Part shown: positions 8,859 through 16,948 of the stretch, one piece after another | How the letters are laid out: every line of letters starts with the position of its first letter | Position numbering within the stretch: position 1 is the stretch's first letter | DNA from: an uncultured Ruminococcus sp. | GTDB lineage: Bacteria > Bacillota > Clostridia > Oscillospirales > Ruminococcaceae | Assembly (NCBI GenBank): GCA_910577575.1 | Contig: CAJTOG010000004.1 | Location: 17,112-81,111, forward strand | Direction of reading: 5' to 3' | Length of the DNA stretch: 64,000 bases | The notes under the pieces: generated by a model | Seen by the model: the letters and a program-made list of their open reading frames with translations, nothing else | What the model was told of the DNA's origin: nothing | Database searches by the model: none | Translations under genes and position numbers: made by a program

Positions 8859-9845
8859 TTAATATTCTAAAATAACACTGCCGTAGGTAAGGCCTGCACC
8901 GAATCCGATGAGTGCAATTTTTTGTCCCCGCTTTATATCTCCCTTATCAATTGCTTCACAGAGAGCAAGCGGAATTGATGCACTTGATGTATTGCCGTGG
9001 TGGTCTACAGTAACAACAAATTTTTCCATGCCAATACCAAGGTTCTTTGCAGCAGTTTCTATGATTCTGATATTTGCCTGATGAGGTATGAACCAGTCAA
9101 TATCTGATGTTGTTATATTTATTTTTTCAGCAGCAGCCCTGAAAGCTTTGGGAAGTGCCTTTACAGCGAATTTATAAACTTCCTTGCCATCCTGAAAAAG
9201 TTGATGCATAGGTTTTTCAGGGAATCCGTCGTCAAAATCTCTTTCAATTCTTACTTCCGGAGCTTGCTGCATATTTCTTGCAAAAAGTTTTCTTGCTCCG
9301 CCTCCATCTGATGCAAGGAATGATGAATAGAGCTTGTCACTTTTTTCAAGTACGGCAGCGGCTGAACCATCGCCGAAAAGAATACAGGTTGAGCGGTCAC
9401 TGTAGTCAATAAAGCGGGAAAGAGCTTCTGTAGCGATAACAAGAACATATTTGAGATTATCATCAGTCTGCATGAATCTTTTAGCTGTATCAACTGCATA
9501 GACAAATCCTGAACACGCCGCACTCAAATCAAATGCTGCTGCATTTTCTGCACCTATTTCATGCTGTATAATGCTTGCAATGCTTGGTGTAAGAAAATCA
9601 GAGGTGATAGTACTTGTTATTACAAGTCCGATTTCTTTCGGGTCTATTCCTGATTTTTCCACTGCTTTCAGGGCTGCCTGTCTGCCCATATACCATGTAG
9701 GCTCCCATCCAGCCATATGACGTGAACATATTCCTGTTCTTGTTTTAATCCATTCGTCACTTGTATCAACGAATTTTTTAAAATCGTTGTTGGTGAGCAC
9801 CTGTTCAGGAAGATAGCTGCCCATTCCTAAAATATTGATTCCCAT
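8859..9845 (-). CDS. fabH: 3-oxoacyl-ACP synthase III
   Basis: It starts fatty-acid synthesis by condensing an acyl-CoA primer with malonyl-ACP. The Cys111 (LSAACSGFVY), His255 (WFIPHQANIR) and Asn285 (HHGNTSSAS) triad is present and the length of 328 is standard. It is the first gene of the minus-strand operon, with an AAAAAGGAG site before the ATG. Whether it prefers acetyl-CoA or branched primers cannot be read from the sequence. Confidence 0.97.
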   Translation of the reverse strand: MGINILGMGSYLPEQVLTNNDFKKFVDTSDEWIKTRTGICSRHMAGWEPTWYMGRQAALKAVEKSGIDPKEIGLVITSTITSDFLTPSIASIIQHEIGAENAAAFDLSAACSGFVYAVDTAKRFMQTDDNLKYVLVIATEALSRFIDYSDRSTCILFGDGSAAAVLEKSDKLYSSFLASDGGGARKLFARNMQQAPEVRIERDFDDGFPEKPMHQLFQDGKEVYKFAVKALPKAFRAAAEKINITTSDIDWFIPHQANIRIIETAAKNLGIGMEKFVVTVDHHGNTSSASIPLALCEAIDKGDIKRGQKIALIGFGAGLTYGSVILEY

Positions 9846-9924
9846 GAAATGTCTCCTTTTTATATATATTTACTTTGAAATTTTCCTCACGAAATTAATG
9901 AAAAAAATAAAAAGCAAAAAACTG

Positions 9925-9953
9925 TTGTAAAAAAACAAAATATATGCTATATT
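9925..9953 (+). promoter_or_regulatory. Candidate distal plus-strand promoter of the fabD operon
   Basis: TTGTAA (9925-9930) and TATATT (9948-9953) are 17 bases apart, reading toward fabD about 200 bases away. The two opposed candidates occupy the same DNA, so they would exclude each other. Confidence 0.35.
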
Positions 9954-9967
9954 ATTATTGTACACAA
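9939..9967 (-). promoter_or_regulatory. Candidate promoter of the fabH operon
   Basis: On the minus strand TTGTGT (9962-9967) and TATATT (9939-9944) are 17 bases apart. This leaves about 90 bases of untranslated leader before fabH. Its -10 interleaves with the plus-strand candidate at 9925-9953. Confidence 0.45.
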
Positions 9968-10097
9968 ATAAAGCTGTGAAACTACAGTATATAATATATA
10001 TTGTAAATCATTTCCGGATTTTTTGCAATGACATTTTATTTATTTATTACATCTGTAATTAAATTTCGTCATTTTTAACAGAGATTTATTGCTTTAT

Positions 10098-10127
10098 TTG
10101 GTAAAAATAGAATAAAGTTTGTATATA
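10098..10127 (+). promoter_or_regulatory. Candidate proximal fabD promoter
   Basis: TTGGTA (10098-10103) and TATATA (10122-10127) are 18 bases apart. The expected transcript start lies directly upstream of the AAAGGAAG ribosome binding site of fabD. No classical FapR-type operator was found in 9846-10151. Confidence 0.4.
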
Positions 10128-10151
10128 GCGTACAGAAAGGAAGTTTATATT

Positions 10152-11066
10152 ATGACAATTTCACTATTTTCCGGACAGGGTTCGCAGGTTCCCGGCATGG
10201 GCAGGGATATTGCAGAAGCATTTCCCGAAACCGCAAAGATTTATGATACAGCATCAGAAATTCTTGAAAAGGATATGAGAGCTGTATGTTTTGAAAGCTC
10301 TTCTGAAATACTTTCGGAAACTATCAATGCACAGCCTGCAATTATGATTACTTCTCTTGTCTGCATCAATGCAGCAATTGAAAAGGGATTTAAATTTGAC
10401 GGCGTTGCAGGCCATTCACTTGGCGAATATGCGGCTCTTGCAGTTTCCGGAATGGTATCGTTTGAAGATGCTTTCAGGCTTATAAAAGTCCGTGCAGAAG
10501 CTATGAATGAAGCTGCTCATGAAAATAAAGGTGCAATGGCAGCAGTTATGAAGCTTGCACCTGAAAAAATTGAGGAGATATGTTCTCAGTCTAAGAATTA
10601 TGTAACGGCAGTAAATTATAATTCCCCGCAGCAGACTGTTATTGCAGGTACTCCCGAAGGGATTGAGGAAGTAAGTGAAAAATTTGCCGAATTGAAGGCG
10701 AGGGTTGTTAGTCTTAATGTTGCAGGAGCATTTCATTCAAAGCTTATGCAGTCGGCAGCTAACAAGTTCTATGAAGCTGCAAAAAATATTTCTTTCAAAG
10801 CTCCGGAAGTAAAATACTATTCAAATGTAACGGGCGGAGAGCTTACAGATTTCAGTGATATGCCGTCACTTCTTGCAAAGCATATTGTTTCGCCTGTACG
10901 TTTTACTTCAGAACTGAATGCAATGTATGAAGCAGGAGCAGACTATTTTGTAGAATTCGGAGCAGGAAAAACCCTTACGGGACTTGTAAAGAAAACACTC
11001 AAAGGCGTTAAGGCACTGAATATTGAAAATCTTGAGACACTTGAAGGAGCTGATATTTATGAATAA
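10152..11066 (+). CDS. fabD: Malonyl-CoA:ACP transacylase
   Basis: It loads malonyl groups onto ACP. The acyltransferase fold is clear: GQGSQVPGMG at the N-terminus, nucleophile Ser89 in GHSLGEY and His195 in GAFHSKLM. I start it at 10152 (MTISLFSGQG), which has AAAGGAAG upstream. The 304-residue length fits. It is transcribed away from the rest of the fatty-acid operon and heads an operon with shikimate-pathway genes. Its stop overlaps the aroE start by 8 bases. Confidence 0.95.
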   Translation: MTISLFSGQGSQVPGMGRDIAEAFPETAKIYDTASEILEKDMRAVCFESSSEILSETINAQPAIMITSLVCINAAIEKGFKFDGVAGHSLGEYAALAVSGMVSFEDAFRLIKVRAEAMNEAAHENKGAMAAVMKLAPEKIEEICSQSKNYVTAVNYNSPQQTVIAGTPEGIEEVSEKFAELKARVVSLNVAGAFHSKLMQSAANKFYEAAKNISFKAPEVKYYSNVTGGELTDFSDMPSLLAKHIVSPVRFTSELNAMYEAGADYFVEFGAGKTLTGLVKKTLKGVKALNIENLETLEGADIYE

Positions 11067-11901
11067 GTATGGTCTTATTGGTCATCCGCTTGGTCATTCA
11101 ATGTCACCGCTGATTCATGAGAAACTTTTTGCACTCAGCGGTATTACTGACTATACCTATGAACTCATTGACATTGTACCTGAGAGTCTTAAAAACAGTA
11201 TTGATATGTTTAAAGAACTTAAAGGATTCAATATCACAATTCCGCATAAAACAGCAATTATCCCTATGACTGACAGGCTTGGCGAAAGTGCGTTGAGATA
11301 TAATTCTGTTAACTGTGTTTCAAATGATAATGGAATTTTTACAGGTTACAATACTGACTGTGATGGTTTTTTGCGTTCTGCGGAACTGCTTCCACTTGGC
11401 GGTAAAGTACTGCTTTTGGGCTGTGGAGGAGTAGGAAGAATGATTGCTATTGAATCTGCTTTACATGGTGCGGAACTTACTATAGCTGTAATTCCTCAGG
11501 ATGTTAAAACAGCTCAGCTTGTTATGGCCGAAATTCTTGCGAAATGCAGTGATGCATCTGTAAGAATATGTCTTGTATCTGAAATTTCAGGCAAGTTTGA
11601 TTTGTTAATCAATGCTACTCCTGTGGGAATGTATCCGAAATGCGATTCGTGTGCAGTATCTGATGAAATTATAGAAAACTGTCTCAGCTTTTTTGATGTA
11701 ATATATAATCCGACCGAAACCCTGCTTATGAAGAAAGCAAGGTCTTTGGGACGCACTGCAATCGGAGGTGCAGCTATGCTTGTATATCAGGCAGTAAAAG
11801 CTCATGAACTCTGGTACGGCGGAACATTCAATGCCGAAGATATTTCAGGAATTATAAAGGCTGTTGAAGGTGAAGTAAATAAAATGAACAGTGAAAAATA
11901 A
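11059..11901 (+). CDS. aroE: Shikimate dehydrogenase
   Basis: It reduces 3-dehydroshikimate to shikimate with NADPH. Visible are the substrate motif GHSMSPLIH, catalytic Lys64 (ITIPHKTA) and Asp100 (NTDCDGF), and the Rossmann glycines LLGCGGVGRM. The start at 11059 follows a GAAGGAGC site and overlaps fabD. The residue after the Rossmann loop region (ELTIAVIPQD) lacks the usual NR-T/K pattern that binds the NADP phosphate, so cofactor preference is uncertain. With aroK downstream it forms a partial aromatic pathway operon. Confidence 0.93.
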   Translation: MNKYGLIGHPLGHSMSPLIHEKLFALSGITDYTYELIDIVPESLKNSIDMFKELKGFNITIPHKTAIIPMTDRLGESALRYNSVNCVSNDNGIFTGYNTDCDGFLRSAELLPLGGKVLLLGCGGVGRMIAIESALHGAELTIAVIPQDVKTAQLVMAEILAKCSDASVRICLVSEISGKFDLLINATPVGMYPKCDSCAVSDEIIENCLSFFDVIYNPTETLLMKKARSLGRTAIGGAAMLVYQAVKAHELWYGGTFNAEDISGIIKAVEGEVNKMNSEK

Positions 11902-11910
11902 AATTTGTTT

Positions 11911-12432
11911 ATGGAAACAGAAAGACTGATATTAAGAGAATATACTTATGAAGATTTTGATGCATTATATGAAATAATGTCAGATTCTGAAACGATGCGG
12001 CATTATCCAAATCCTTTTGATGAAGAACTTACAAGAGAATGGATTGAATGGAATCTTAAAAACTATAAGGAATATGGATATGGTTTATGGGCTGTTGTTT
12101 TGAAAGAAACAGGCAAATTTATAGGCGATTGCGGAATCACAATACAGAATATTGACGGTGAAATGTTTCCGGAAATAGGCTATCATATTAATAAAAAATA
12201 TTGGAGACAGGGATTCGGAAGTGAAGCTGCAAGGGCGGTAAGGGACTGGGCATTTGAAAATACGGAATATGATTGCCTGTATTCTTATATGAAATATACG
12301 AATACAGGTTCATGTTCTGTTGCTGTTAAAAACGGAATGAAAAAAATAAAAGAATATCCTGATGCAAAGAATGAAATTTCGTGCGTCTATGCTATAACAC
12401 GTTATGAGTGGGAGAGACTTAAATATATATAG
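11911..12432 (+). CDS. GNAT acetyltransferase, RimJ/RimL-like
   Basis: This 173-residue protein begins METERLILREYTYEDFDALY, the typical opening of RimJ/RimL-type N-acetyltransferases. It contains an acetyl-CoA loop of the Q/R-x-x-G-x-G/A type (WRQGFGSEAAR). The in-frame TTG at 11905 would add two residues. No strong ribosome binding site is seen for either start, so translation may be coupled to aroE, which ends 9 bases earlier. The acceptor (ribosomal protein, antibiotic or metabolite) is unknown. Confidence 0.85.
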   Translation: METERLILREYTYEDFDALYEIMSDSETMRHYPNPFDEELTREWIEWNLKNYKEYGYGLWAVVLKETGKFIGDCGITIQNIDGEMFPEIGYHINKKYWRQGFGSEAARAVRDWAFENTEYDCLYSYMKYTNTGSCSVAVKNGMKKIKEYPDAKNEISCVYAITRYEWERLKYI

Positions 12433-12515
12433 AATCTGTTTTTGGGGAATGATAAATAATTTTATGATAATTAGATATTATAAAGAAATAAACAATAAAA
12501 CATAAGGAGATATTT

Positions 12516-13022
12516 ATGACTGTATTTTTATGCGGCTTTATGGGCTGTGGAAAAACTACTGTCGGCAGAATTGCTGCCAAAAAATTAGGCTGTAATTTTT
12601 ATGATACCGACGAACTTATTGTTGAAAATCAGAATATGACAATTCCAGAAATTTTTTCGGAAAAGGGAGAGCCATATTTCCGTAAAATTGAAGCTGATAT
12701 TGTTAAATCAATGTGTGGAAAGAGTGCAGTTATAGCATGCGGAGGAGGAGCAATGCTTAATCCTGATACTGCAAAGGCTGTTGCTGATACAGGAGAAGCC
12801 ATAGTTTTTCTTGATATTGATTTTAATACCTGTTATGAGCGGATAGGTGATGATACAAATAGACCGCTTGTTGTAAACAATACCAAAGCTCAGTTAAAGG
12901 TGATTTTTGATGCACGATATGAAATTTATAAAAGTCATTCTACGGTTTGCATTGATGCGTCAGGAAGTCCAATTGAAACGGCAGAACTTATTGCCGGAGC
13001 TGTCAGGAGAAATATATGCTGA
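12516..13022 (+). CDS. aroK: Shikimate kinase
   Basis: It phosphorylates shikimate at the 3-hydroxyl using ATP. The Walker A loop GFMGCGKTTVG opens the protein, followed by the shikimate-contact segments FYDTDELI, EPYFRKIE and CGGGAML, and the lid arginine in DDTNRPLV. The 168-residue length is normal and the ATG has an AAGGAG site. Its 3' end overlaps the amidohydrolase start by 7 bases. Confidence 0.95.
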   Translation: MTVFLCGFMGCGKTTVGRIAAKKLGCNFYDTDELIVENQNMTIPEIFSEKGEPYFRKIEADIVKSMCGKSAVIACGGGAMLNPDTAKAVADTGEAIVFLDIDFNTCYERIGDDTNRPLVVNNTKAQLKVIFDARYEIYKSHSTVCIDASGSPIETAELIAGAVRRNIC

Positions 13023-14191
13023 TATATAATGCAGAAATTTTAACTATGGATAAAACAGTTGGAAACATTTCAAACGGTTGGCTTGAAACAGAAGGCAAAA
13101 AAATAAAATCTATGGGCAGTGGTATTCCTCAAAGTATTCCTGAAAGAAGTATTGACGCTCGAGGCGGAATACTTCTCCCCGGTTTTATTGACGCTCATAC
13201 TCATCTTGGTATTATTGAAGATGGTATTGACTTTGAAGGCGATGACTGTAATGAATCAACTGACCCGTTTACTCCGCAGATGAGAGTTATAGACGGAATA
13301 AATCCTTTTGACAGATGCTTTGAGGAAGCACGAATGCGTGGTGTTACAGCGGCTGCTTCGTGTCCTGGCAGTGCAAATGCATGTGGAGGGGAGATAAGCG
13401 TCATAAAAACTTCCGGCAGACGTGTTGATGATATGATTATACGAAACTGTGGAATAAAATTTGCACTCGGTGAAAATCCTAAAAGAGTTTATAATGATAA
13501 AGGAGAAACTCCCATCACAAGAATGGCAACCGCTGCTGTTATCCGTGACGGACTGTATAAATCAAAGCGTTATGCCCATGATATGAATAGCTATTATTCA
13601 GATAATGAGGATTATGAACCGCCTGAATATGATATTAAGTGCGAGGCTCTTATGTCTTTGTTTGACCGCAAGCAGAAGGCTTTTTTTCATTGCCACCGTG
13701 CTGACGACATCTGTACGGCTATAAGAATTGCGAATGAGTTTTCCCTTGATTTGGTTATTATTCATGGCACAGAGGGTTATAAAATTGCTGATATTCTTGC
13801 AAAAGAAAATATACCTGTAATATGCGGACCTGTTATATGTGACAGGTGCAAGCCGGAAATGAAAGGTCTTGATTTGAAGAACACTGCCATACTTTCTGAA
13901 AATGGAGTAAAGACAGCTATATGTACTGACCATACTGTTATTCCAATTCAGTATCTTCCATTGTCAGCATTAGCTTCTGTAAAAGGCGGCCTTGATTATA
14001 ATAAGGCACTTGAATCAATTACAATCAGTGCTGCTGAAATTTTAGGTGTTAATGAAACAGTTGGAAGTCTTACCATCGGAAAAGATGCGGATTTGCAGAT
14101 TTACAGAAAGGGGGCAGACCCTCTGGAGCTTATGTCTGAACCGGTATTTGTTATGATTAATGGCGAAATGGTTAAATATGAGAATTTATAA
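13016..14191 (+). CDS. Amidohydrolase, imidazolonepropionase-like
   Basis: It has the metal-dependent amidohydrolase architecture: a small N-terminal beta domain, the GFIDAHTHLG metal motif (about residue 60), further metal or substrate histidines in FHCHRADD and IIHGTEG, the ICTDH aspartate, and a C-terminal GSLTIGKDADL closure. The closest recognisable type is the imidazolonepropionase-like or YtcJ/HutI-related group. The substrate is not known. Overlap with aroK indicates translational coupling, but there is no obvious link to aromatic synthesis. Confidence 0.85.
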   Translation: MLIYNAEILTMDKTVGNISNGWLETEGKKIKSMGSGIPQSIPERSIDARGGILLPGFIDAHTHLGIIEDGIDFEGDDCNESTDPFTPQMRVIDGINPFDRCFEEARMRGVTAAASCPGSANACGGEISVIKTSGRRVDDMIIRNCGIKFALGENPKRVYNDKGETPITRMATAAVIRDGLYKSKRYAHDMNSYYSDNEDYEPPEYDIKCEALMSLFDRKQKAFFHCHRADDICTAIRIANEFSLDLVIIHGTEGYKIADILAKENIPVICGPVICDRCKPEMKGLDLKNTAILSENGVKTAICTDHTVIPIQYLPLSALASVKGGLDYNKALESITISAAEILGVNETVGSLTIGKDADLQIYRKGADPLELMSEPVFVMINGEMVKYENL

Positions 14192-14299
14192 ATCAAAAAT
14201 ATAATGTGAATTATGCTGAAAATAAATTCAAAAGTTTTTGCGTTTTTATTTGTTTTTTACTATATAAATTTATTTTGATTTAAAAAGTACTAAAGTAAT

Positions 14300-14328
14300 A
14301 CATATTTTGTACACATTTTGAAATATGT
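14300..14328. repeat. Inverted repeat upstream of the LRR-dockerin gene
   Basis: ACATATTT (14300-14307) and AAATATGT (14321-14328) are exact complements separated by 13 bases. A TATAAT follows at 14332-14337 with only a weakly spaced TTGTAC upstream. This may be an operator and promoter for the gene at 14442. Nothing else is seen in 14192-14441. Confidence 0.35.
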
Positions 14329-14441
14329 CTTTATAATTGGGAAATATAAGAGATAAAATTAAAAGGAAACGTAAAATTATTTACAATTTATTAACAAAAC
14401 ATATTTAACTTTAAATTATATATGATAAAGGAGTTGATTAA

Positions 14442-15242
14442 ATGAATTTACTTCCTTTGATTATTCCTACTATTGTATTATCTGATGGAATTTCTTATAA
14501 TTATGATGTTACTTCATACGGAACGGCTGTTATAACCTCTGTGGTTACTAATAATTATTCTGATAATATAGTGGTACCTGAATCAATTAATGGGTATGCA
14601 GTAACAGGAATAGGAAGCAATGCTTTTGTCGGCTGTTTTTCTGCAAAGAAAATTACTATTCCAGATACGGTTGTATCAATCGGAGATTCTGCATTTATGA
14701 GCTGTACTTCTCTTACAGAAGTGATTATAGGGAATGGTGTTACTGTATTGCCTGATGATTGCTTTTTTTCATGTACTGCATTAAAAACTGTAAATCTTCC
14801 TGAAACTCTTGAAGCAATTGGAAATGATGCGTTTTTTGGATGTGATAATCTTGATTTATATTTGCCTCAGAGTGTTAAAAGTATAGGTTCAAATGCTTTT
14901 GGTGTGCATATTGACCCTCATTCTGGTGAATTTGTTTCTGTCTATGGCTTTCTTGTAAAAGGAGTTACAGGAAGTATTGTTGAACAGTATGCGGTTGAAA
15001 ATAATATTGATTTCATTGATATGAATAATTATCTTCTGGGTGATGTAACCGGAGATGGGTTTGTTAATGCAATTGATGCAAGTGAAATAATTGAAGAGTA
15101 TTCAAGGGCTTCAACAGGGTTGCCGCTTATGTTTACTAAAAAGAAAAAAATAATGGGTGATATAAATCATGATGGTGTAGTAGATTCAGTTGATGCTTCT
15201 TCGGTTTTGGCTATATATTCGGACCTTTCTACCAAAGTTTAA
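14442..15242 (+). CDS. BspA-type leucine-rich-repeat protein with dockerin
   Basis: The 266-residue protein begins with a short hydrophobic stretch (MNLLPLIIPTIVL) that could serve as a signal peptide but lacks the usual positive N-region. A stop codon directly before the ATG excludes an earlier start. Residues about 20-180 form four LRR_5/BspA-type repeats with I-x-x-x-A-F spacing and a paired cysteine. The C-terminus is a canonical two-loop dockerin: GDVTGDGFVNAIDASEII and GDINHDGVVDSVDASSVL. The dockerin predicts attachment to a cohesin scaffold on the cell surface. An AAAGGAG site precedes the start. Confidence 0.88.
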   Translation: MNLLPLIIPTIVLSDGISYNYDVTSYGTAVITSVVTNNYSDNIVVPESINGYAVTGIGSNAFVGCFSAKKITIPDTVVSIGDSAFMSCTSLTEVIIGNGVTVLPDDCFFSCTALKTVNLPETLEAIGNDAFFGCDNLDLYLPQSVKSIGSNAFGVHIDPHSGEFVSVYGFLVKGVTGSIVEQYAVENNIDFIDMNNYLLGDVTGDGFVNAIDASEIIEEYSRASTGLPLMFTKKKKIMGDINHDGVVDSVDASSVLAIYSDLSTKV

Positions 15243-15342
15243 AGAACTGGTTTGTCATATATTGAATAAATATGTGCAAAAGTTGCTAAAAGGCGACAGT
15301 TTTACACATCATTTTTCTATATCCGATTTGTTAATAAGCCTA

Positions 15343-15371
15343 TTGACATAACGGCAAAAAATTGTTATTAT
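15343..15371 (+). promoter_or_regulatory. Strong promoter of guaB
   Basis: A perfect TTGACA (15343-15348) and TATTAT (15366-15371) are separated by 17 bases, 33 bases before the guaB ATG. No purine riboswitch is recognisable in the short leader. Confidence 0.85.
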
Positions 15372-15404
15372 TAAAGATAACACAAATATAAGGAGGAAAT
15401 TTTT

Positions 15405-16877
15405 ATGCTAACTGATGCAAACGGCAAATTTTTAAAAGAGGGTTTGACTTTTGATGATGTACTTCTGATTCCTGCAAAATCAGATGTTACTCCCAATATG
15501 ATTAAGCTTAGTACAAATCTTACTAAAACTATAACGCTCAATACCCCTGTTATGACTGCTGCTATGGATACTGTTACAGATTCACGCATGGCTATTGCTA
15601 TTGCCCGTGAAGGAGGTATCGGCATTATCCATAAAAATATGACTGTTGAACAGCAGGCAGAGGAGGTTGATAAGGTTAAGCGTTCTGAAAACGGCGTTAT
15701 AGTTGACCCGTTTTCACTTACAGAGGACTGTCTTGTTGCTGACGCTGATGAACTTATGGGAAAATATAAAATTTCCGGTGTTCCTATTGTTGATGTAAAC
15801 GGAAAGCTTGTTGGCATCATCACAAACCGTGATATGCGTTTCCTTACTGATTTCAGAGAAAAAATCTCTGCTGTCATGACTAAGGACAACCTTATTACCG
15901 CTCCTGTCGGTACTACTCTGGAGCAAGCGCAGGAAATCCTCCGTGCACATAAGATTGAAAAACTTCCTATTGTTGACAATAATGGATATCTCAAGGGTCT
16001 TATTACTATCAAGGATATTGAAAAATCTGTTCAGTTTCCTAATTCTGCACGTGACAGGCAGGGCAGACTTTTATGCGGTGCAGCTATCGGCGTAACTGCA
16101 AACGTTCTTGACCGTGCAAAAGCTCTTATTGATGCACAGGCTGATGTGCTTGTACTTGATTCCGCACACGGTCACAGTGCAAATATTCTTAAATGTCTCA
16201 GTATGGTTAAAGAGGCATTCCCTGATACTCCTGTCATTGCAGGAAATATTGCTACTGCAGCAGCAGCAGAAGATTTAATAAAGGCAGGTGCTGACTGTGT
16301 TAAGGTCGGAATCGGTCCGGGTTCTATCTGCACTACAAGAGTTGTTGCGGGTATCGGTGTTCCGCAGATTACTGCTATTTATGATGTTGCCTGTGTAGCT
16401 CAGAAATATGGTATTCCTGTTATTGCCGACGGTGGCATAAAGTATTCCGGAGATATTGTAAAGGCACTCGCAGCCGGTGCAAATGTTGTTATGCTTGGCT
16501 CACTCCTTGCAGGCTGTGCGGAAGCTCCCGGCGAAACTGAAATATATCAGGGCAGACAGTTCAAAGTTTATAGAGGTATGGGAAGCCTCGGAGCTATGGC
16601 CAATGGTTCAACTGACAGATATTTTCAGGAGGGTGCAAAGAAGCTTGTACCGGAAGGCGTTGAAGGACGTGTGCCGTTCAAGGGTGCAGTTGCTGATACT
16701 ATTTTCCAGCTTGTCGGCGGAATCCGTTCAGGTATGGGTTACTGCGGATGTGTGGATATTCCCGCACTTCACGAAAATGCACAGTTTATCAAAATTACAG
16801 GAGCAGGACTTAAGGAAAGTCATCCTCATGACATCTATATCACTAAAGAAGCTCCAAATTATTCAATTCAGATATAA
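15405..16877 (+). CDS. guaB: IMP dehydrogenase
   Basis: It oxidises IMP to XMP, the committed step of GMP synthesis. At 490 residues it has the full architecture: a TIM barrel interrupted by a pair of CBS domains (about residues 95-210), the catalytic cysteine loop GPGSICTTRVV, and a mobile flap including YRGMGSLGAM. An AAGGAGG site precedes the ATG. It is flanked by its own promoter and terminator, so it is monocistronic. Confidence 0.98.
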   Translation: MLTDANGKFLKEGLTFDDVLLIPAKSDVTPNMIKLSTNLTKTITLNTPVMTAAMDTVTDSRMAIAIAREGGIGIIHKNMTVEQQAEEVDKVKRSENGVIVDPFSLTEDCLVADADELMGKYKISGVPIVDVNGKLVGIITNRDMRFLTDFREKISAVMTKDNLITAPVGTTLEQAQEILRAHKIEKLPIVDNNGYLKGLITIKDIEKSVQFPNSARDRQGRLLCGAAIGVTANVLDRAKALIDAQADVLVLDSAHGHSANILKCLSMVKEAFPDTPVIAGNIATAAAAEDLIKAGADCVKVGIGPGSICTTRVVAGIGVPQITAIYDVACVAQKYGIPVIADGGIKYSGDIVKALAAGANVVMLGSLLAGCAEAPGETEIYQGRQFKVYRGMGSLGAMANGSTDRYFQEGAKKLVPEGVEGRVPFKGAVADTIFQLVGGIRSGMGYCGCVDIPALHENAQFIKITGAGLKESHPHDIYITKEAPNYSIQI

Positions 16878-16895
16878 GCATCAGTCAGAATATTC

Positions 16896-16932
16896 AACAG
16901 TGTATGATTTTTTAATCATACGCTGTTTTTTA
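16896..16932 (+). terminator. Rho-independent terminator of guaB
   Basis: AACAGTGTATGA pairs with TCATACGCTGTT (one G-T pair) around a T-rich loop, then a T-run follows. It ends just before the hsdS start. Confidence 0.9.
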
Positions 16933-16948
16933 TGAACGGGAGAATAAT

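Noticed and set aside
9846..10151. FapR or FabT operator between fabH and fabD
   Set aside because: No TTAGTACCTGATACTAA-like or FabT-like inverted repeat was found by eye.
15243..15342. Purine riboswitch before guaB
   Set aside because: The promoter is only 33 bases from the ATG, leaving no room for an aptamer in the transcript.
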